Program-made: the position numbers and the translations under genes
Assembly (NCBI RefSeq): GCF_000003815.2
Contig: NC_049986.1
Span: 22,495,976-22,559,975, forward strand
Source of the DNA: Branchiostoma floridae
Taxonomy: Eukaryota; Chordata; Leptocardii; Amphioxiformes; Branchiostomatidae
Direction of reading: 5' to 3'
Length of the DNA stretch: 64,000 nt
Notes under the pieces: generated by a model
What the model was told of the DNA's origin: nothing
The model's database searches: none
Seen by the model: only the letters and a program-made list of their open reading frames with translations
Shown: one piece after another, positions 10,551-21,849 of the stretch
Position numbering within the stretch: the stretch's first letter is position 1
Layout of the letters: each line of letters opens with the position of its first letter

Positions 10551-11399
10551 CACCCAGACCGGTAAGTGTGAGCATTTGCTCTTGTGCCAAGGACAATACT
10601 TAAAACCTCTGCAATAGGTCATCTACATCGGCCATCGTATACTGTTTCTCTCCTTTGCACCAACTCCGAGCTTCCAGAAGCAGCCCCAGGGCACCGCTCC
10701 ACCCGCCTCCGATGAAGAAATGTTAACTTATGGGAAAATCGTCGAGAACGCGCAACAACTGCCCTGAAGAATCTTACATTAAGGGAGACGAACGAAACAG
10801 GGGAGGAATTCTACCGAGTTGACTATAGAGAAGCTTGGGCCAGAGGGATTTGCAGCTGAGTTGATGCAATTTCAGCGTTAAGTTTTCTGCGAGTTATGTT
10901 CGTGCAAGGACGTTATTTCAAGAGGAATAAGAACGTATTCAGTGGATCTACTATGAGCGTACTTAACTCGCGTAAATGTGATTTATCTATAATTGCATTA
11001 TGACACCGGACCTTGCGTTGGTATTGTTTCAAAATATTTGAATTAAGTGTGCGAGTTGGTACTTCAGATTGGGCTCTATGGAGTGAAGTATGTACTAGCC
11101 AGGTCCCGACCTCCGGTCGTTGATGTATGTATGTGCGAGTCAAGTAGATGGTACACAGGAGTGCCTTACTCCGACCAGATCCACACTACCTCCTGCCCCT
11201 TGAAGAAAGGAAAGAAATTGACAGCGCTTTATATTATTAGAGGGAACCCCCAAAGTGCCCCTGATCGACAATTTAATTTCGGTGGCTCGGAGGGAGGGCC
11301 ACGTTAGGGCGGGAGGATTCGAGGCATTAGCAGAAGTAATGGCTGCGTACAAATCAGACCCCAATTTATTCTGTGGCCTGGTGGCAAAATGTTTCGGTT

Positions 11400-11600
11400 C
11401 CTTGTCAGACAACGACGGATGCTCTAGATCTGCCAGTCTATGTGTTGCCCGGGCTATCTGTACTGATGTCCCAGTGCCATCAGGATTTTTGTCAAATTCT
11501 CCTACCTCACAAGCCATGATTGCATGCAAGTAACTATGTACTTGCGATATCTTTGATGACTTCAGGTAATAGACTGATTTTTTGTTAGCACTCTTCAAAA
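11400..11600 (+). pseudogene. Exon-like module E1, copy 2
   Basis: Best reading of the module: SDNDGCSRSA, then VARAICTDVPVPSGFLSNS, ending at a TGCAAGTAAC donor-like site around 11530. Downstream sequence (11535-11945) is shared with 13000-13460, including a remnant of an RT. The whole block, not just the exon, was therefore duplicated. Confidence 0.45.
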
Positions 11601-11639
11601 GTAGAAGTAATGATAGAATATAACCTTATGAAAGTGCAT

Positions 11640-11945
11640 TCTTGTGTTTATGTCTAAGCTTGTAACGAGGGGGTTTCTACCCTACAGTCTACACGGCACG
11701 TTAACGTTAGGGGATGAACAGTAAACACACTCTTCCGGCTGTGTGGTGTGCTCGGAGCCCTGAAGTAATAACCTCGCTGAGGTCCAGTGTGGCTATTGAC
11801 CTGGCCGCAGTACAATAGACATGGTATTTACAGTGCGTCAGGTTCAAGAGAAGTGTTAAGAGAGAAAACAGAAAACCTGGACCTACGTCAGTAGAGAGGG
11901 ACTATGGACAAAACTTGAAATAAAGTTTGTGAATCTGATTCGCCA
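11640..11945 (+). repeat. Partial duplicate of the 13.1-13.46 kb block with RT remnant
   Basis: Matches 13100-13460 in order (CAAGCTTG(T/C)AAC, CTCTTCCGGCTGTGTG, ACAATAGACATGGTATTT). It ends with a shortened version of the LINE sequence GTTTGTGAATCTGATTCGCC. About 30 bases of the RT are missing relative to the 13.4 kb copy, so this is a deleted derivative. Confidence 0.6.
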
Positions 11946-12029
11946 ATTGACGTTGTCTGGTGTGACAATGTAAAGATAATCTTTATTGACACGACAAAAG
12001 TACAGCGACTTTCGTAAGGTCTACATGTA

Positions 12030-12725
12030 TGCACTAATGCACTAATGTGCTGCTTGTCTGACATACTAGAAATCTTGAAACGTTTGTAGTGGTTTTGTTT
12101 TCGTGGTTTCGTTGGGGTATATAAACCATTCCCTCCCGAATTTTGGTAATCTCCAAGCAGACCTTGTTGTGGCATAAGAAGAAGCTTGGGAAGGAGTTTA
12201 GCTTGCTGAGTTTGTGTCCTCGGAGTTGGTAGAATTGATCTACTCAATCACTAACGAGGACGGAAACAGACGGCCGAAGCTAAAGGCGGTGAAAAAATCG
12301 GCGTGGCTTCTCAACGGAGAGACAACCGCTCATCAACACGTCGTACCTATCAACAATACAGAACTAATTTTTTTCGGCAATTTACAGATCTGCTAGGCAA
12401 TACTCTTGACTTCAATATTTTATCCGAATCAGCCCGTATCCATCTACTATTAAGGGGTTCACCTTTCCTGTCACACCATACAAACTGCAGTATCTTACAG
12501 TTAACCCAATCATATATTGTACATACAAAACGTTTTGCAAGTACCTAGTAACCTGACTTATATGAAGCGGCTGACTTACATGAAATAGCTGTGAATTGTT
12601 ACTTTTGATATTGTCATTTTATTTGTTCTTTTATCCTTTTTTGAGAGGTGATGTTAGCATACTGATAGAGTGCATTACCTCTCTGTCCTGTTTTGTACAT
12701 AGTTGTTGAATAAATAAATTTAAAA
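12030..12725 (+). repeat. Interspersed repeat family R1, copy 2
   Basis: Second copy of the 7640-8360 repeat, including the TATATAAACCATTCC box. It ends near GTTGAATAAATAAATTTAAAAAG, an A-rich tail-like end. The tail and two dispersed copies suit a retroposed or non-autonomous element. Confidence 0.7.
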
Positions 12726-12821
12726 AGAAACACCTGATCGATCAGACCTGCCTAGCACACCGTCGGAGAGAGAGACACAGCAACACTCATGCTGGAGCAT
12801 CCCATGGTCATGTGTTATTGT

Positions 12822-12842
12822 AGGGGGGGGGGGGGGGGGGGA
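12822..12842 (+). repeat. Poly-G run
   Basis: About 19 consecutive G. Similar G runs occur at 33606-33628 and 44764-44775. These are slippage-prone and their lengths in the assembly are unreliable. Confidence 0.8.
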
Positions 12843-12914
12843 TTAATTAACAAAAAAACATGGCAGGAATGTTTTGCATGCAAGTCATCTGATCTTTAGT
12901 TCAAAACTCAAAAC

Positions 12915-13080
12915 AAATCTGCCAGTCCGTACTGATGTTCCAGCGCCATCAGGATTTTCGTCAAATTCTTCTACCTCAAAAGCCATGATTACATGCAAAT
13001 ATGTACTTGCGGCATCTTCGTTGTCTCTAAATAAAATATTGCAAGTTTGCACTCTTCCACCGTTAGAAGTCATGATAGAG
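12915..13080 (+). pseudogene. Exon-like module E1, copy 3
   Basis: Reads RTDVPAPSGFSSNSSTS and then a KAMI(T/A)CK end, homologous to the copies at 9155 and 11400. The donor-like CAAGTA is changed to CAAATA here. Downstream it continues into the duplicated block containing the RT remnant. Confidence 0.45.
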
Positions 13081-13339
13081 GTACTAAGCTTATTCGGAAT
13101 GAGTATTCTTGTGTTTTATGTCCAAGCTTGCAACCAGGAGGATTCTATCCTTCACTCTAACGGTAAGTTACGGGATGAAAAGCGAAAAGCGCTCTTCCGG
13201 CTGTGTGATATGCACGGAACCCTGAAGAAATAACCTCTCGGAGGCACAGTGTGGTTAGCTAACGACCAGGCCGTAGTACAATAGACATGGTATTTGCAGT
13301 TCGTCAGGTAGAAGAGAAGCGCAAGGAGATAAGACAGAA

Positions 13340-13610
13340 AACCCGGACCTATTTTCATAGATCTAACGAAGGCATTCGACACTGTCAGAAGAGAGGCACT
13401 CTGGACAATACTTGAAAAGTATGGATGCCTTCACAAGTTTGTGAATCTGATTCGCCCATTTATGACTAGTTGAGAGGCATGTTGCTCTTTGGGGGAGAAG
13501 CATCTAAAACATTTGAAACCTCTAATGATATTATATTGGCACCGATTCTCTTCAACTTGTTCTTCGCATGTGTTGTCAACCAGGCTTTGAGACAGTAACG
13601 TTCTCTTGAG
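13340..13610 (+). pseudogene. LINE reverse transcriptase fragment (KAFDTV)
   Basis: One frame reads FIDLTKAFDTVRREALW, then KYGCLHKFVNLIRPFM, and after frameshifts APILFNLFFACV. These are RT motif A (DLTKAFDTV), the following helix and the LAPxLFNLFFA block of a widespread invertebrate LINE family. The motif containing the catalytic DD is missing. The C-terminal part of the same type of LINE is seen at 44900-45497. Confidence 0.75.
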
Positions 13611-13743
13611 GTGGAGTACATCTGAAGTACAGAACAGATGGATCCCTTTTTAACCTACACCGACCGACAGAAGGAAACTAAAACAGAATACTATACATCT
13701 TAGAGGCTCTCTAAAATTAAGACTACGTCCATTGTGTGTACAG

Positions 13744-13820
13744 ACAAGATTCCCCACATCCAGCGAGCGGTAGACGAGTATCTGGTTCTGTCGGAACGGC
13801 ACTACCCGGATCACATCATG
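13744..13820 (+). CDS. Exon-like segment upstream of DUF4218-like exon
   Basis: Flanked by GTACAG and ATG|GTAAGA. The open frame reads KIPHIQRAVDEYLVLSERHY and ends PDHIM. Good splice sites and clean composition suggest a true exon. It is probably part of the same transposon-derived or host gene as the pieces at 14529 and 14781, all on the + strand. Confidence 0.45.
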
Positions 13821-14528
13821 GTAAGAGCCTTAACCAAAATTGCTTTATAGATTATAATTTCTTTCTCAAACACAACACACTTAAGACCACGTGCATGTGA
13901 CTTTGCAATGCATGCAGTGCAAATTCTGAGACTACAAAGAATGCAGAATAGGTTAGGGAAACTTATACTGGGTCTGCAGCCCAGAACACCTTTGGCTGTA
14001 GTACACGTCTCTTGGATGGAAAGATGTGGTAACAATACACAAAACACATAAGCTCCTGATACTTTATAAGTCTATGAATAACATGTTGCCACTACATATG
14101 AGAGAACGGTTTGTATCTTGTAGAGACAACGCAAACAGGACCAACTTAAGCTTGTGGTACCTAGCGTCAGAAGAGATGGAGTATGGAGATCACTGGCGGT
14201 TTCAGGATCGGTCTTTTGGAACAACATCACTGAGGCTGCAAGTTGCGCTCCATCTATGAGGACGTTTAGAGATATTATAGACGACTAAGATACAAGCTGT
14301 ATTTGAAAAAGAATTCACCACATTCTTTGGCATTGTCCTCTCATTTTTTCTCATTCTTACATTCTGTATCCCAATAAATGTTATGTTACATGATTGTGAA
14401 GGTCTTTTCAATTTTTGACATATGAACTAAGCTATGTTTTCTTAGGTAAGTAGGTAAAGCAGACATTTTGAAATGTAAGTCTATTATTAAGTGTAGTATC
14501 ATCTTTGCTATTGCTACAGGTTACTTAG

Positions 14529-14654
14529 AGGTATATCGATCACAACCTCGTCCTGAAGTATGCTCCAAAGAAGAGGCACTTCACTCACGCAGGGATGAGA
14601 GGGAGGCTGCAGCTCTCTGTGATCGACAACAACGAAAACATCGTCAGGAGGCCG
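14529..14654 (+). CDS. Exon-like segment, same putative gene
   Basis: After CTTAG, one frame stays open through RYIDHNLVLKYAPKKRHF, THAGMRGRLQLSV and DNNENIVRRP. Hydrophilic, conserved-looking composition supports a coding origin. The exact 3' boundary is unclear because GTATGT follows out of phase with the next exon. Other frames here are also open but look less protein-like. Confidence 0.4.
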
Positions 14655-14780
14655 TATGTATGCAGTGAAAATAATACATCCCTACATGTAAAATTCTGTT
14701 GTTCTAGCACCAACACTACGGAAACATGAACCTTACTGGCCATGGTTGCAAATTCTTAACTTTTTGTTTGTACGTTACAG

Positions 14781-14919
14781 TACAATTACACACCAACCGA
14801 TTATCTGGCGAGATATGGACCAGCACGAGAGTATTGGATGTTCATATTTGAAAGGATAATGCATTACATCTCAACAAGAGTGACGAACAGGAGGTATTCC
14901 GGTGATAAAAGCCTACTTG
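14781..14919 (+). CDS. DUF4218-like transposon-associated exon
   Basis: Bounded by TTACAG and TTG|GTAGGT, 46 codons plus one base. The frame reads YNYTPTDYLARYGPAREYW, then MFIFERIMHYISTRVTNRRY. The G-P-x-x-x-YWMFxFER...NRR pattern is characteristic of the region found next to TNP2-type transposases (DUF4218) in CACTA-like elements. This fits the TNP2-like segment 4 kb upstream, but no continuous gene can be built and terminal repeats were not found. Confidence 0.5.
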
Positions 14920-15651
14920 GTAGGTCGTTAAATATTCTGTAATACTAAGGCAAGTTATATTACTTTAAATTGTAACATGTGCCCTGGGTTTTCTTATTAT
15001 ACGTATAGCATGGTCATACGAAGTTGTGTTGATGAAATTAGATTTGAGGGATCATTGACGCGATGTTTATAAAATCTCTTTGGCAGGTCGCTACAGACGA
15101 AGAGACCAAAGGCTGGCAGCCGCCAACCACTGAAGGAGTCCAAGCGGACACCATCTCACACACTTTCTGAAGTGGAGAGAGATGAATGCTCCATTCAGTA
15201 ACACAGAAGTTCTTCACAGCTCACATGACACTTTGTGACAGGCCTAAGGAATGCAGGTACTGGTCACAACTTTCGTACCTATCTATCTAAGCCTATCAAA
15301 CACACACTTAACACTTCCTCCATAATTGGTTGTCGCCATTTGATGCTATGATAAAATGTCAGAGCAGGGAGAGAAAAGAGACTAGATCTGCTTAACAATT
15401 GCACAGAACATATTGTCTTTCCATTATCTATTGTTTGTTAATGGGGTAAGCTACATTAGAGCTATCTACTTGCCTTTCTTTGACTCGACAAGCCCGTATT
15501 AAAAGTGCTAAGTCAGTTGGAGACGGAGTTACAACAGCAGTGTGGAAACACCACCCACGACCCTTGCACCTCAAATGCCACCCGAGCACCACGAGGAAAG
15601 ATTTTATCAAAGCCTCGAGAGTACGAGGAAGGATGAGATGAGAGAGCGGAT

Positions 15652-15705
15652 ATCACTAACGCAAACAATAACATCGACTAGAAAAATGTAAACAAAACCG
15701 TCAGG
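15652..15705 (+). repeat. Interspersed repeat R2, short copy
   Basis: About 50 bases (ATCACTAACGCAAACAATAA and following, to AAAACCGTC) nearly identical to the start of the 42299 copy. Truncated afterwards. Confidence 0.6.
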
Positions 15706-15739
15706 GCACTTGTTTTCAAGCCTCAAAGTTTTATCTAAT

Positions 15740-16990
15740 TGTAACAGGGGGGCTTGCAATGTTGCTTAGACTTTAAGCATATTCATGCTAATAGACGGTA
15801 AATTTCTAGATAATATATAATGGAAGAGCCCTTCTGAACTTCAGCAAGAGCTGGTGTTTTGCCTACTGATAGAGAGATGGGTGACGTTGTAGAGGTTATA
15901 AATGGCCTCCAGGGAGAATGTAGAGCTAAGCAAAACACTCGGAATAAACATATTTTAATTAAGTTATGTACCATTGAAAATGTCGAGATAGGCCTAGTAA
16001 ACATTTTTGCCCCAAATAGAGTAAAAGAAAAAAAAAACTTTTTTTCAAACAATCTTCATCATTGTAGAGCATTATAAACCATCATTAGGTGTGCCAAACT
16101 TCAAATATGATGCAGTGTACACAACATTTTGTTGTAGAGTGTGTATTGAATTGCCCTCTGTCTGACAGGGACCTGAAGTCCAGCATTGACACTGAGGAAA
16201 GCTACGAGTCAGACGACGAGACTGATGAGAGCTTTGTAACCTTCTAGACAATTGTAAATTTCTAGACAATAATGCAAGAGCCCTTCTTCTGAACTTCAGC
16301 AAGAGCTGGCGGTTTGCTTACTGACAGAGAGATGTGTGACTTTGTAGAGGTTATAAATGGCCTCATCGGAGAATGTAAAGCTAAGCAAAGCACTTAGAAC
16401 AGGCATGAGATAAGTTATGCACCATTGATGATGTTGAGATGGGCTTGGTAAACATTTTTGCCCCAAATAGAGTAAAAGAGATTTCTAAATTGTAGTGGAG
16501 ATAAACATTGTAATGAGCCGATCACTTGACAAAAGGTTCATTGACTAGATACTGCAGGAAGGTCATAACTAAAATATGAGTCTGCATCTAATTGTAGCAG
16601 GGGGATTTGCAATGTTGCTTCAACTTTGAGCCATATCCATGCTAATTGACACATTTCTAGATAATATTTAATGAAAGAGCCCTTCTCCTGAACCGCATGC
16701 AAGGGCTGGTGGTCTGCCGACTGATAGAGAGATGTGTGACTTTGTCGAGGTTATAAATAGCCTCCTGTGAGAATGTACAGCTAAGCAAAGCACTTAGAAC
16801 AGGCATGAGATACGCTATGCACCATTGATGATGTTGAGATCACGGTGGTCACGTTGCTAGGGTATTATCCGGCTTGGTAAACATTTTTGCCTCAAATAGA
16901 ATAAAAGAGAAAAATACTTTTTATACGAAGTTGTCTGATTTCTAAACTGTACATAGTAGAGACTTGACTTGAGGTGGATAGACTAGATTC
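15740..16990 (+). repeat. Three tandem-dispersed copies of a LINE-derived block
   Basis: Copies at about 15745-16060, 16255-16500 and 16595-16930 share TTTCTAGATAATAT, AAGAGCCCTTCT, GA(T/C)AGAGAGATG and GTAAACATTTTTGCC. In the first copy one frame reads ENVEIGLVNIFAPNRVKEKK, resembling the NIYAPN block of the apurinic endonuclease domain of LINEs. The other copies have lost the frame. They are direct repeats, and each is more degraded at its 3' side. Confidence 0.55.
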
Positions 16991-17349
16991 TGCAGGAAGG
17001 TCAGCACTGACAGCACCAAAATAAAGTTTTAATTGAAATACTTATATATGGCAAATGCTTTTTTACAGAAAACCTGCCATGGCGCGTTTGAACTTTGACT
17101 GGATCCACAGGAAACTTGGAAAACGTTGTCGAGTATGAGAAGGAACGCCCACCATGCAGGTAGCCTTCTATGTACATGTAATTGAACATAATTTTATATA
17201 CTGTTGTATAAAATGTTGTTACTGTATCTTTTTAAGACATTAGATTAGACGTAACGGTTTATTGTACTTGCTTGCCAGACTTCTTGTTTTTTTTATTAGA
17301 ACTAAAGGTATAGAACCTCGGGAGACCAGGAAAGGCAAGAAAAAAGTAC

Positions 17350-18005
17350 AGCTATAAGAGCTGAGTCGGCAGGAGAAGACAGAACAACCACCACAACCAG
17401 CAGTTCGACAATCTCGACCAGAATGACATTAACATCCCCAACCTTCATACAGAACAACCGCCGCAGGTAAAATATTGTCATTTTACTTCTTGGTACATGT
17501 GTGTCATCGAATTGTTTTGTAGATTCTGAACGGTCTTCTATGGCGTTGAGATGTATTGTTAATAGAAATGTAACTAAGTATATGCTACATCGGGAAATGC
17601 AAGTTTGTTTTTATAAAATCAACTGGACTGAACCAGTGTTATTCTGCATCAGGACAAAAGCCCGCCGAACAACCAAAACAACAACCAGAACAACAGTCAA
17701 CCAGAACAACAACCCAAACAGCAACAACCAGCAGAACAACCAAAACAACAAACAACCAGCAGAACAACCGCCAACAAGTAAAACATTCTCAATTTACTTC
17801 TTGGTACATGTGTGTCAATGCGAGTGATACCATCTGCGATTGCCTTGTTTCACACATTTATGGTAAAAGCATATTGATTAGATAATATGGATTGAGATTT
17901 TTATGGGACCTCAAAAACTTAAACGTGCGAAAGAAAGGTTTGCAGAACAACCTGAACATCCACAAAAAGATCAACAACAACGTTTAGCAGAATAACGGTC
18001 GACAG
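17350..18005 (+). repeat. Glutamine/proline-rich exon-intron units (three copies)
   Basis: Three segments end in AGAACAACCGCCG-like sequence and a donor (GCAG|GTAAAA at 17466, ACAA|GTAAAA at 17777, ACAG|GTAAAG at 18005). Each is followed by the same intron start (TTTTACTTCTTGGTACATGTG and relatives). The middle segment (about 17650-17777) is almost pure CAA/CCA/AAC repeats (AEQPKQQPEQQ in one frame, QNNNQNN in another). These look like duplicated exon plus donor-side intron units encoding a low-complexity Q/N/P-rich region. The reading frame is uncertain because all three frames are partly open. Confidence 0.45.
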
Positions 18006-18138
18006 GTAAAGAAACCTCATTTTACATCTTGTTACATGTTTGTCAATGCAAGTGACACCATCTTTAATGGCTTGTTTCTTACATGTACGGTTAAAGGCGA
18101 TGTTGACTTGATATAGATTCAATTTTGACACATTCTAG

Positions 18139-18201
18139 GAAACCAAAATTGATGCGTTCGACACTAGAACTATATGGCTAACCATCCAGAACTCCAGAGA
18201 G
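18139..18201 (+). CDS. Short phase-0 exon, unknown protein
   Basis: Exactly 21 codons between CATTCTAG and GAG|GTAAGC, reading ETKIDAFDTRTIWLTIQ and then NSRE. It immediately follows the Q-rich units on the same strand and could be the next exon of that gene. No homology recognised. Confidence 0.4.
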
Positions 18202-18572
18202 GTAAGCTTACCAAACAAATGGAAGAGCACATTGTCAAGCACTTCTAGACTTTTCAGGGCCACTGTGGCCTCGTGCATGAATCCTGGAAAAAGGCGTCAT
18301 AGATACCTCCGGAGTGAGAAAGAAAGCATACTCAAATATACTGAAAAAAAAGGTTAGGCCCCGAATAAGCTGCCATCATAATAATCTGTTCTCTCAAACT
18401 CATGCCGAACTGAATGACAGGTGCAGGACGAGAGGGGTTGGAATAATTTTTAACGATGTTCTCAAAACCACCAGGAACAAGCCCCAAGAGAGTAAGATTG
18501 AGGCATTTTGGCGTGGAGAGTGGAAATCACGCGGGCTAACGTGAATTTACGGACGAGGAGTGTTGCTACTGA

Positions 18573-18944
18573 GTGTCAATGGCGAATCGGCAAAATAAAT
18601 GCAATGACACATATGACAACTCGACCTGGGACTTCTGTGGCTGCGTGAATAAGTGGACTGTTACTGCACCTATAGGGATTTTAAGTTCAAGATTGACAAA
18701 TTTCAATTATTTCACATGGTACGGGGAGGGGTTGCTAAGAAAAACCCCAGTTCGAAATGCTCTTTCTGGGGGTGAAGACGAAGAAACATCTAAACACTTT
18801 ATAGTATATTATTGTAACAGAGCAATATTTGCATATCAACAACCAATTGAATGTATTGCTGTGAGATTTAGAGAGGGAAGTCCAATTACTGCAGGTAATG
18901 TTGTAATTTTAATGTTTCAAAATCATATATCGTGCGGTATCTAA
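18573..18944 (+). CDS. Unrecognised 123-codon reading frame
   Basis: Open from ATG to TAA, with a cysteine cluster near the start (CNDTYDNSTWDFCGC) and a later block FREGSPITAG placed just before GCAG|GTAATG, a good splice donor at about 18895. A coding exon ending at that donor is plausible. I cannot assign a function, and the composition is ordinary for this AT-rich stretch, so it may be chance. Confidence 0.3.
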   Translation: MSMANRQNKCNDTYDNSTWDFCGCVNKWTVTAPIGILSSRLTNFNYFTWYGEGLLRKTPVRNALSGGEDEETSKHFIVYYCNRAIFAYQQPIECIAVRFREGSPITAGNVVILMFQNHISCGI

Positions 18945-19391
18945 TCTGTAGTTCAATATGTCATATTAGGCATGTCAAACCTACCCCGTTCCCTTATTAG
19001 AACGCGGCGAGACGCGCCGGGCCGTAAATGTTTTTGATAACGATAAAAAATTAATGTTAACAATCTGTGGGATGTTAACTATGAATTATACAATCGTATT
19101 TTGAAAATACCTGTCCCCCAAGGAGGTAGAAATCATAAAATCTGGTCATTAAGTTGGCTTCAAAATATCGCACCATCGGACTTGAAAGAGAAACTGTCAC
19201 AGGCACATGGAGCGAGCATACGAAGCTACATCTACAGACTGTAGAGGCGTGACCTCGTAACGAAGAGGCGGACAATGGAGTTACAGATTTTGATGGCAAA
19301 GACGTTTGAGAGCCCAAAGCCCCAGTAAACACAGTACCGATAAAAACCCATACTTCTGAACAAAATTGGAATTAGCATATTGTTCTTACAG

Positions 19392-19496
19392 CAGGAAGAC
19401 AGTCAAATCGATGACCTTAACCAGCACATGATAACCCTTGAAGGCCATGTGGCCACAATGCCCCTGCAAGTGGCGACGTTGATTATTGATGTTGAG
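19392..19496 (+). CDS. Coiled-coil exon, copy 1
   Basis: After CTTACAG the frame reads QEDSQIDDLNQHMITLEGHV and ATMPLQVATL, with leucine/valine heptads, homologous to the two exons below. The donor seen in the other copies (GTGAGTAAATCTATTAAG) is altered to GTTGAGTAAATCTATTAAG, and the frame runs into TAA at 19494. This copy therefore probably lost its splice donor. Confidence 0.5.
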
Positions 19497-19692
19497 TAAA
19501 TCTATTAAGTTTAAGTATATACAGATTTTAAAAGAGATAAGACGCTTGGCTGCATGGCTATTTTCATAACATATTTTCAACAAGCAGATGGAAATAGCGG
19601 CAGTATTTTCATTGTACAGTACCGGTACACAGTACTGGTACGAAGCCCCACTTCTTAGCATAAGTAACAACAATAATATGTTGGGATTACAG

Positions 19693-19780
19693 CGAAAAGA
19701 AGATTGCGGTCCCGAACCAGCGGGTTGGGGGGCTTGAGGACCAGGTGGCTGCCCTGATGCTACAGGTCGCAATGCTGTTG
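19693..19780 (+). pseudogene. Coiled-coil exon, copy 2 (frameshifted)
   Basis: Splice sites are intact (TTACAG, TTG|GTGAGT) but the exon is 88 bp, against 93 bp in copy 3, because 5 bases are missing near its start. Downstream of the deletion it reads QRVGGLEDQVAALMLQVAMLL. The flanking intron sequence (AGTAACAACAATAATATGTTG) is shared with copy 3. Confidence 0.5.
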
Positions 19781-19957
19781 GTGAGTAAATCTATTAAGTT
19801 CAAGTTCATAATGACTGGCAAGACGCTTGGCACAGTGACTTATTTCATATCCTTACCCACTAATCCTTACCTATGCCAAATCTATTTTATGGTATAGTAC
19901 TGGTACGAGGACCTACTTTTTGGCAAAAGTAACAGCATTAACATATTGTGGTTACAG

Positions 19958-20050
19958 CGAAAAGACCAGGAGATAGCTGGGCTGCACCAGCGGGTGGGAG
20001 TCCTGGAGGGGCAGGTAGCGGCGCTGCTGTTACAGGTCGGCATGCTGCTG
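19958..20050 (+). CDS. Coiled-coil exon, copy 3 (intact)
   Basis: Exactly 31 codons, phase 0 at both ends, between GGTTACAG and CTG|GTAAGT. It reads RKDQEIAGLHQRVGVLEG, then QVAALLLQVGMLL, a regular amphipathic heptad repeat predicted to form a coiled coil. It is the best preserved of three tandem homologous exons spaced about 270-300 bp apart. Because it is symmetric (phase 0-0), it could be repeated or skipped without breaking a frame. Confidence 0.55.
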
Positions 20051-20566
20051 GTAAGTAATCTATTAGGTTTAGGTTGAAAATGAATATTATTGATGAGGGT
20101 CAAGGGTCACCATCCAAGATGGCTATTTTTATTGAGGATCACCAGGGTTTAAAATCCATCCCAATCCTCAGTCCAAGGGGCTAGTCCCTTGAGGCCAACA
20201 TCATCTTCAGTTAGGTTGTAGACAGGGTTTACAGTTCTTTTATGTTCCTCTTTATGATTTCTGTTTGTTAGTTAGCAACTTAGAACCCACATAATATGGG
20301 TGTGATGGCGAATCCCCTCGAATCCCAGGTTCTGTATATTATGAGTTCACAAACATTTTCTTTTGTTTATATCACTAAACTTACTTAGTGTGACTAAAAG
20401 CCCCGATCGGAGAAGAAAAACTCTGTAAAACCCGGCGTAGGGCTTGCGACCCAACACAAGAATCTACAAAAATTAGAGACAACACGCTTGGCCGAAAGAC
20501 AATTTTCATAACTTATAAAAAACAAACAGATGTCCAGCAGTACAACGTGTACCAGTCAGAATTGCC

Positions 20567-20595
20567 CTAAAGAAGGTGACAGACGGTCACCGAAA
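20567..20595 (+). ncRNA. Degenerate hammerhead-like core
   Basis: CTAAAGA (20567-20573), stem GGTGAC/GTCACC with a short loop, then GAAA (20592-20595). It has the same layout as the 3326-3354 motif, but the invariant CUGA is changed to CUAA, which should abolish cleavage. It marks a second, decayed copy of the same retroelement 3' region (shared GACAGA(C/A)GGTCA(C/T)CGAAA). Confidence 0.4.
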
Positions 20596-21146
20596 CGTCG
20601 TTGTGAATAAAACAATGGTAGTGTAAAAAGAGTCTCCTTATTAACCAAACAGATGGATTTAATGGCAATATTCAAATATCTAAACAGTATCCAACTGCTC
20701 CCGACACCTACGACACTGTACATGCAGTCCCTTTGAGCATACTGTCGCTCACCTTAGAAAACTGTGTTTGCTGTGAATCTGTTTAAATGCCCTCCTTCCT
20801 ATTTTTCCACAAGGGGTGGGGACAACCATAAAACCTGTTTTCTTTATGGACCGGTCGAAAAAATATGTCACTATCCATCGTTTTTTTAATTTCTGTGTAC
20901 AAGATGAAAATAATGTTTGACAAAGCTTGTGTGGCCTTACATTAGCAGTCGATGGGAGGTTCGTCTTTATTTTCACTTACAAAATTCGAGAACAAATTGA
21001 ATTGGTGTGGCCTTAGATCTGCTCTCATGACCTGATGACCAGTGAAAATCGACCTCACGGGCTGATTGGAGTTTCTCGTGAATAAGTCAGGTTCAAACTA
21101 AGACCTCTACTTGAGTTTGTATCAACCCAAACGCAGTGCATCTATA

Positions 21147-21625
21147 GCCTGTAAGTTGAACCCTGCCTACAAGTTGTTGGTACTAATTTAAGCTGCATTT
21201 TGTTAGCCAAAAGTAACAAACCTAACATTGTGAGCGTGTTACAAACCTCAGCTAAAAATTGCATCCGAGTTTTATTCTGATGCAACATTTAGACACAGAA
21301 CAGTCATGTCTAATTTGCGATGGAAATTTTGTTCATTTTTACATTCATCCATTCAACTCATTCAAGCTTCATTATTTCATTCAAAATCATTCATTCTCTC
21401 CTTTATTCCCTAGAATCATGGATGACATGGACATCAATCAGCTCCGAGCTGCGCTTCAGCAAGAGGTCGCTGTAAGTTGAACCCTGCCTACAATTTGTTG
21501 GTACTAATTCAAACTACATTGTGTTAGCCAAAAGTAACAAACATGACTTTGTGAGCGTGTTACAAACCTCAGCTAAAAATTGCATCCGAGTTTTATTCTG
21601 ATGCAACATTTAGACACAGAACAGT
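21147..21625 (+). repeat. Tandem duplication around the MDDMDI exon
   Basis: About 155 bases starting CTGTAAGTTGAACCCTGCCT occur at 21148-21305 and again at 21471-21625, some 324 bp apart, with few differences. The second copy starts exactly at the donor of the exon at 21418, so the intron start is duplicated upstream of the exon as well. This implies a tandem duplication of the exon region followed by loss of the upstream exon copy. Confidence 0.75.
21418..21471 (+). CDS. First coding exon, MDDxDI family, copy 2
   Basis: ATG, 18 codons (MDDMDINQLRAALQQEVA), phase 0, then GTAAGT. The 5' sequence matches that of the copy at 9894. The phase-0 donor is compatible with the phase-0 coiled-coil exon type at 19958, suggesting both belong to one gene family with an N-terminal helix and a coiled coil. 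In this window the order is coiled coil first and start exon second, so they would belong to different tandem gene copies. Confidence 0.5.
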
Positions 21626-21849
21626 TCCATGTAATTATGGGTAACGCTAGTTGTCTTCCATACCATCCGAGTTTTGTCCAATTTCACGGCAGAGGCAAGC
21701 ATCCACACCATAATCCATGACTTAAACAGTCCTAGTCCAACAACAAAACTTGTCATAACAACACCTCAAAGTCTGATCAACAAGGCAGACCCCTGAAAGT
21801 TTGATTTGAAGGCAGCAGTGTAGGAGTGTATTGCAGGGTTGTAAGAAAG

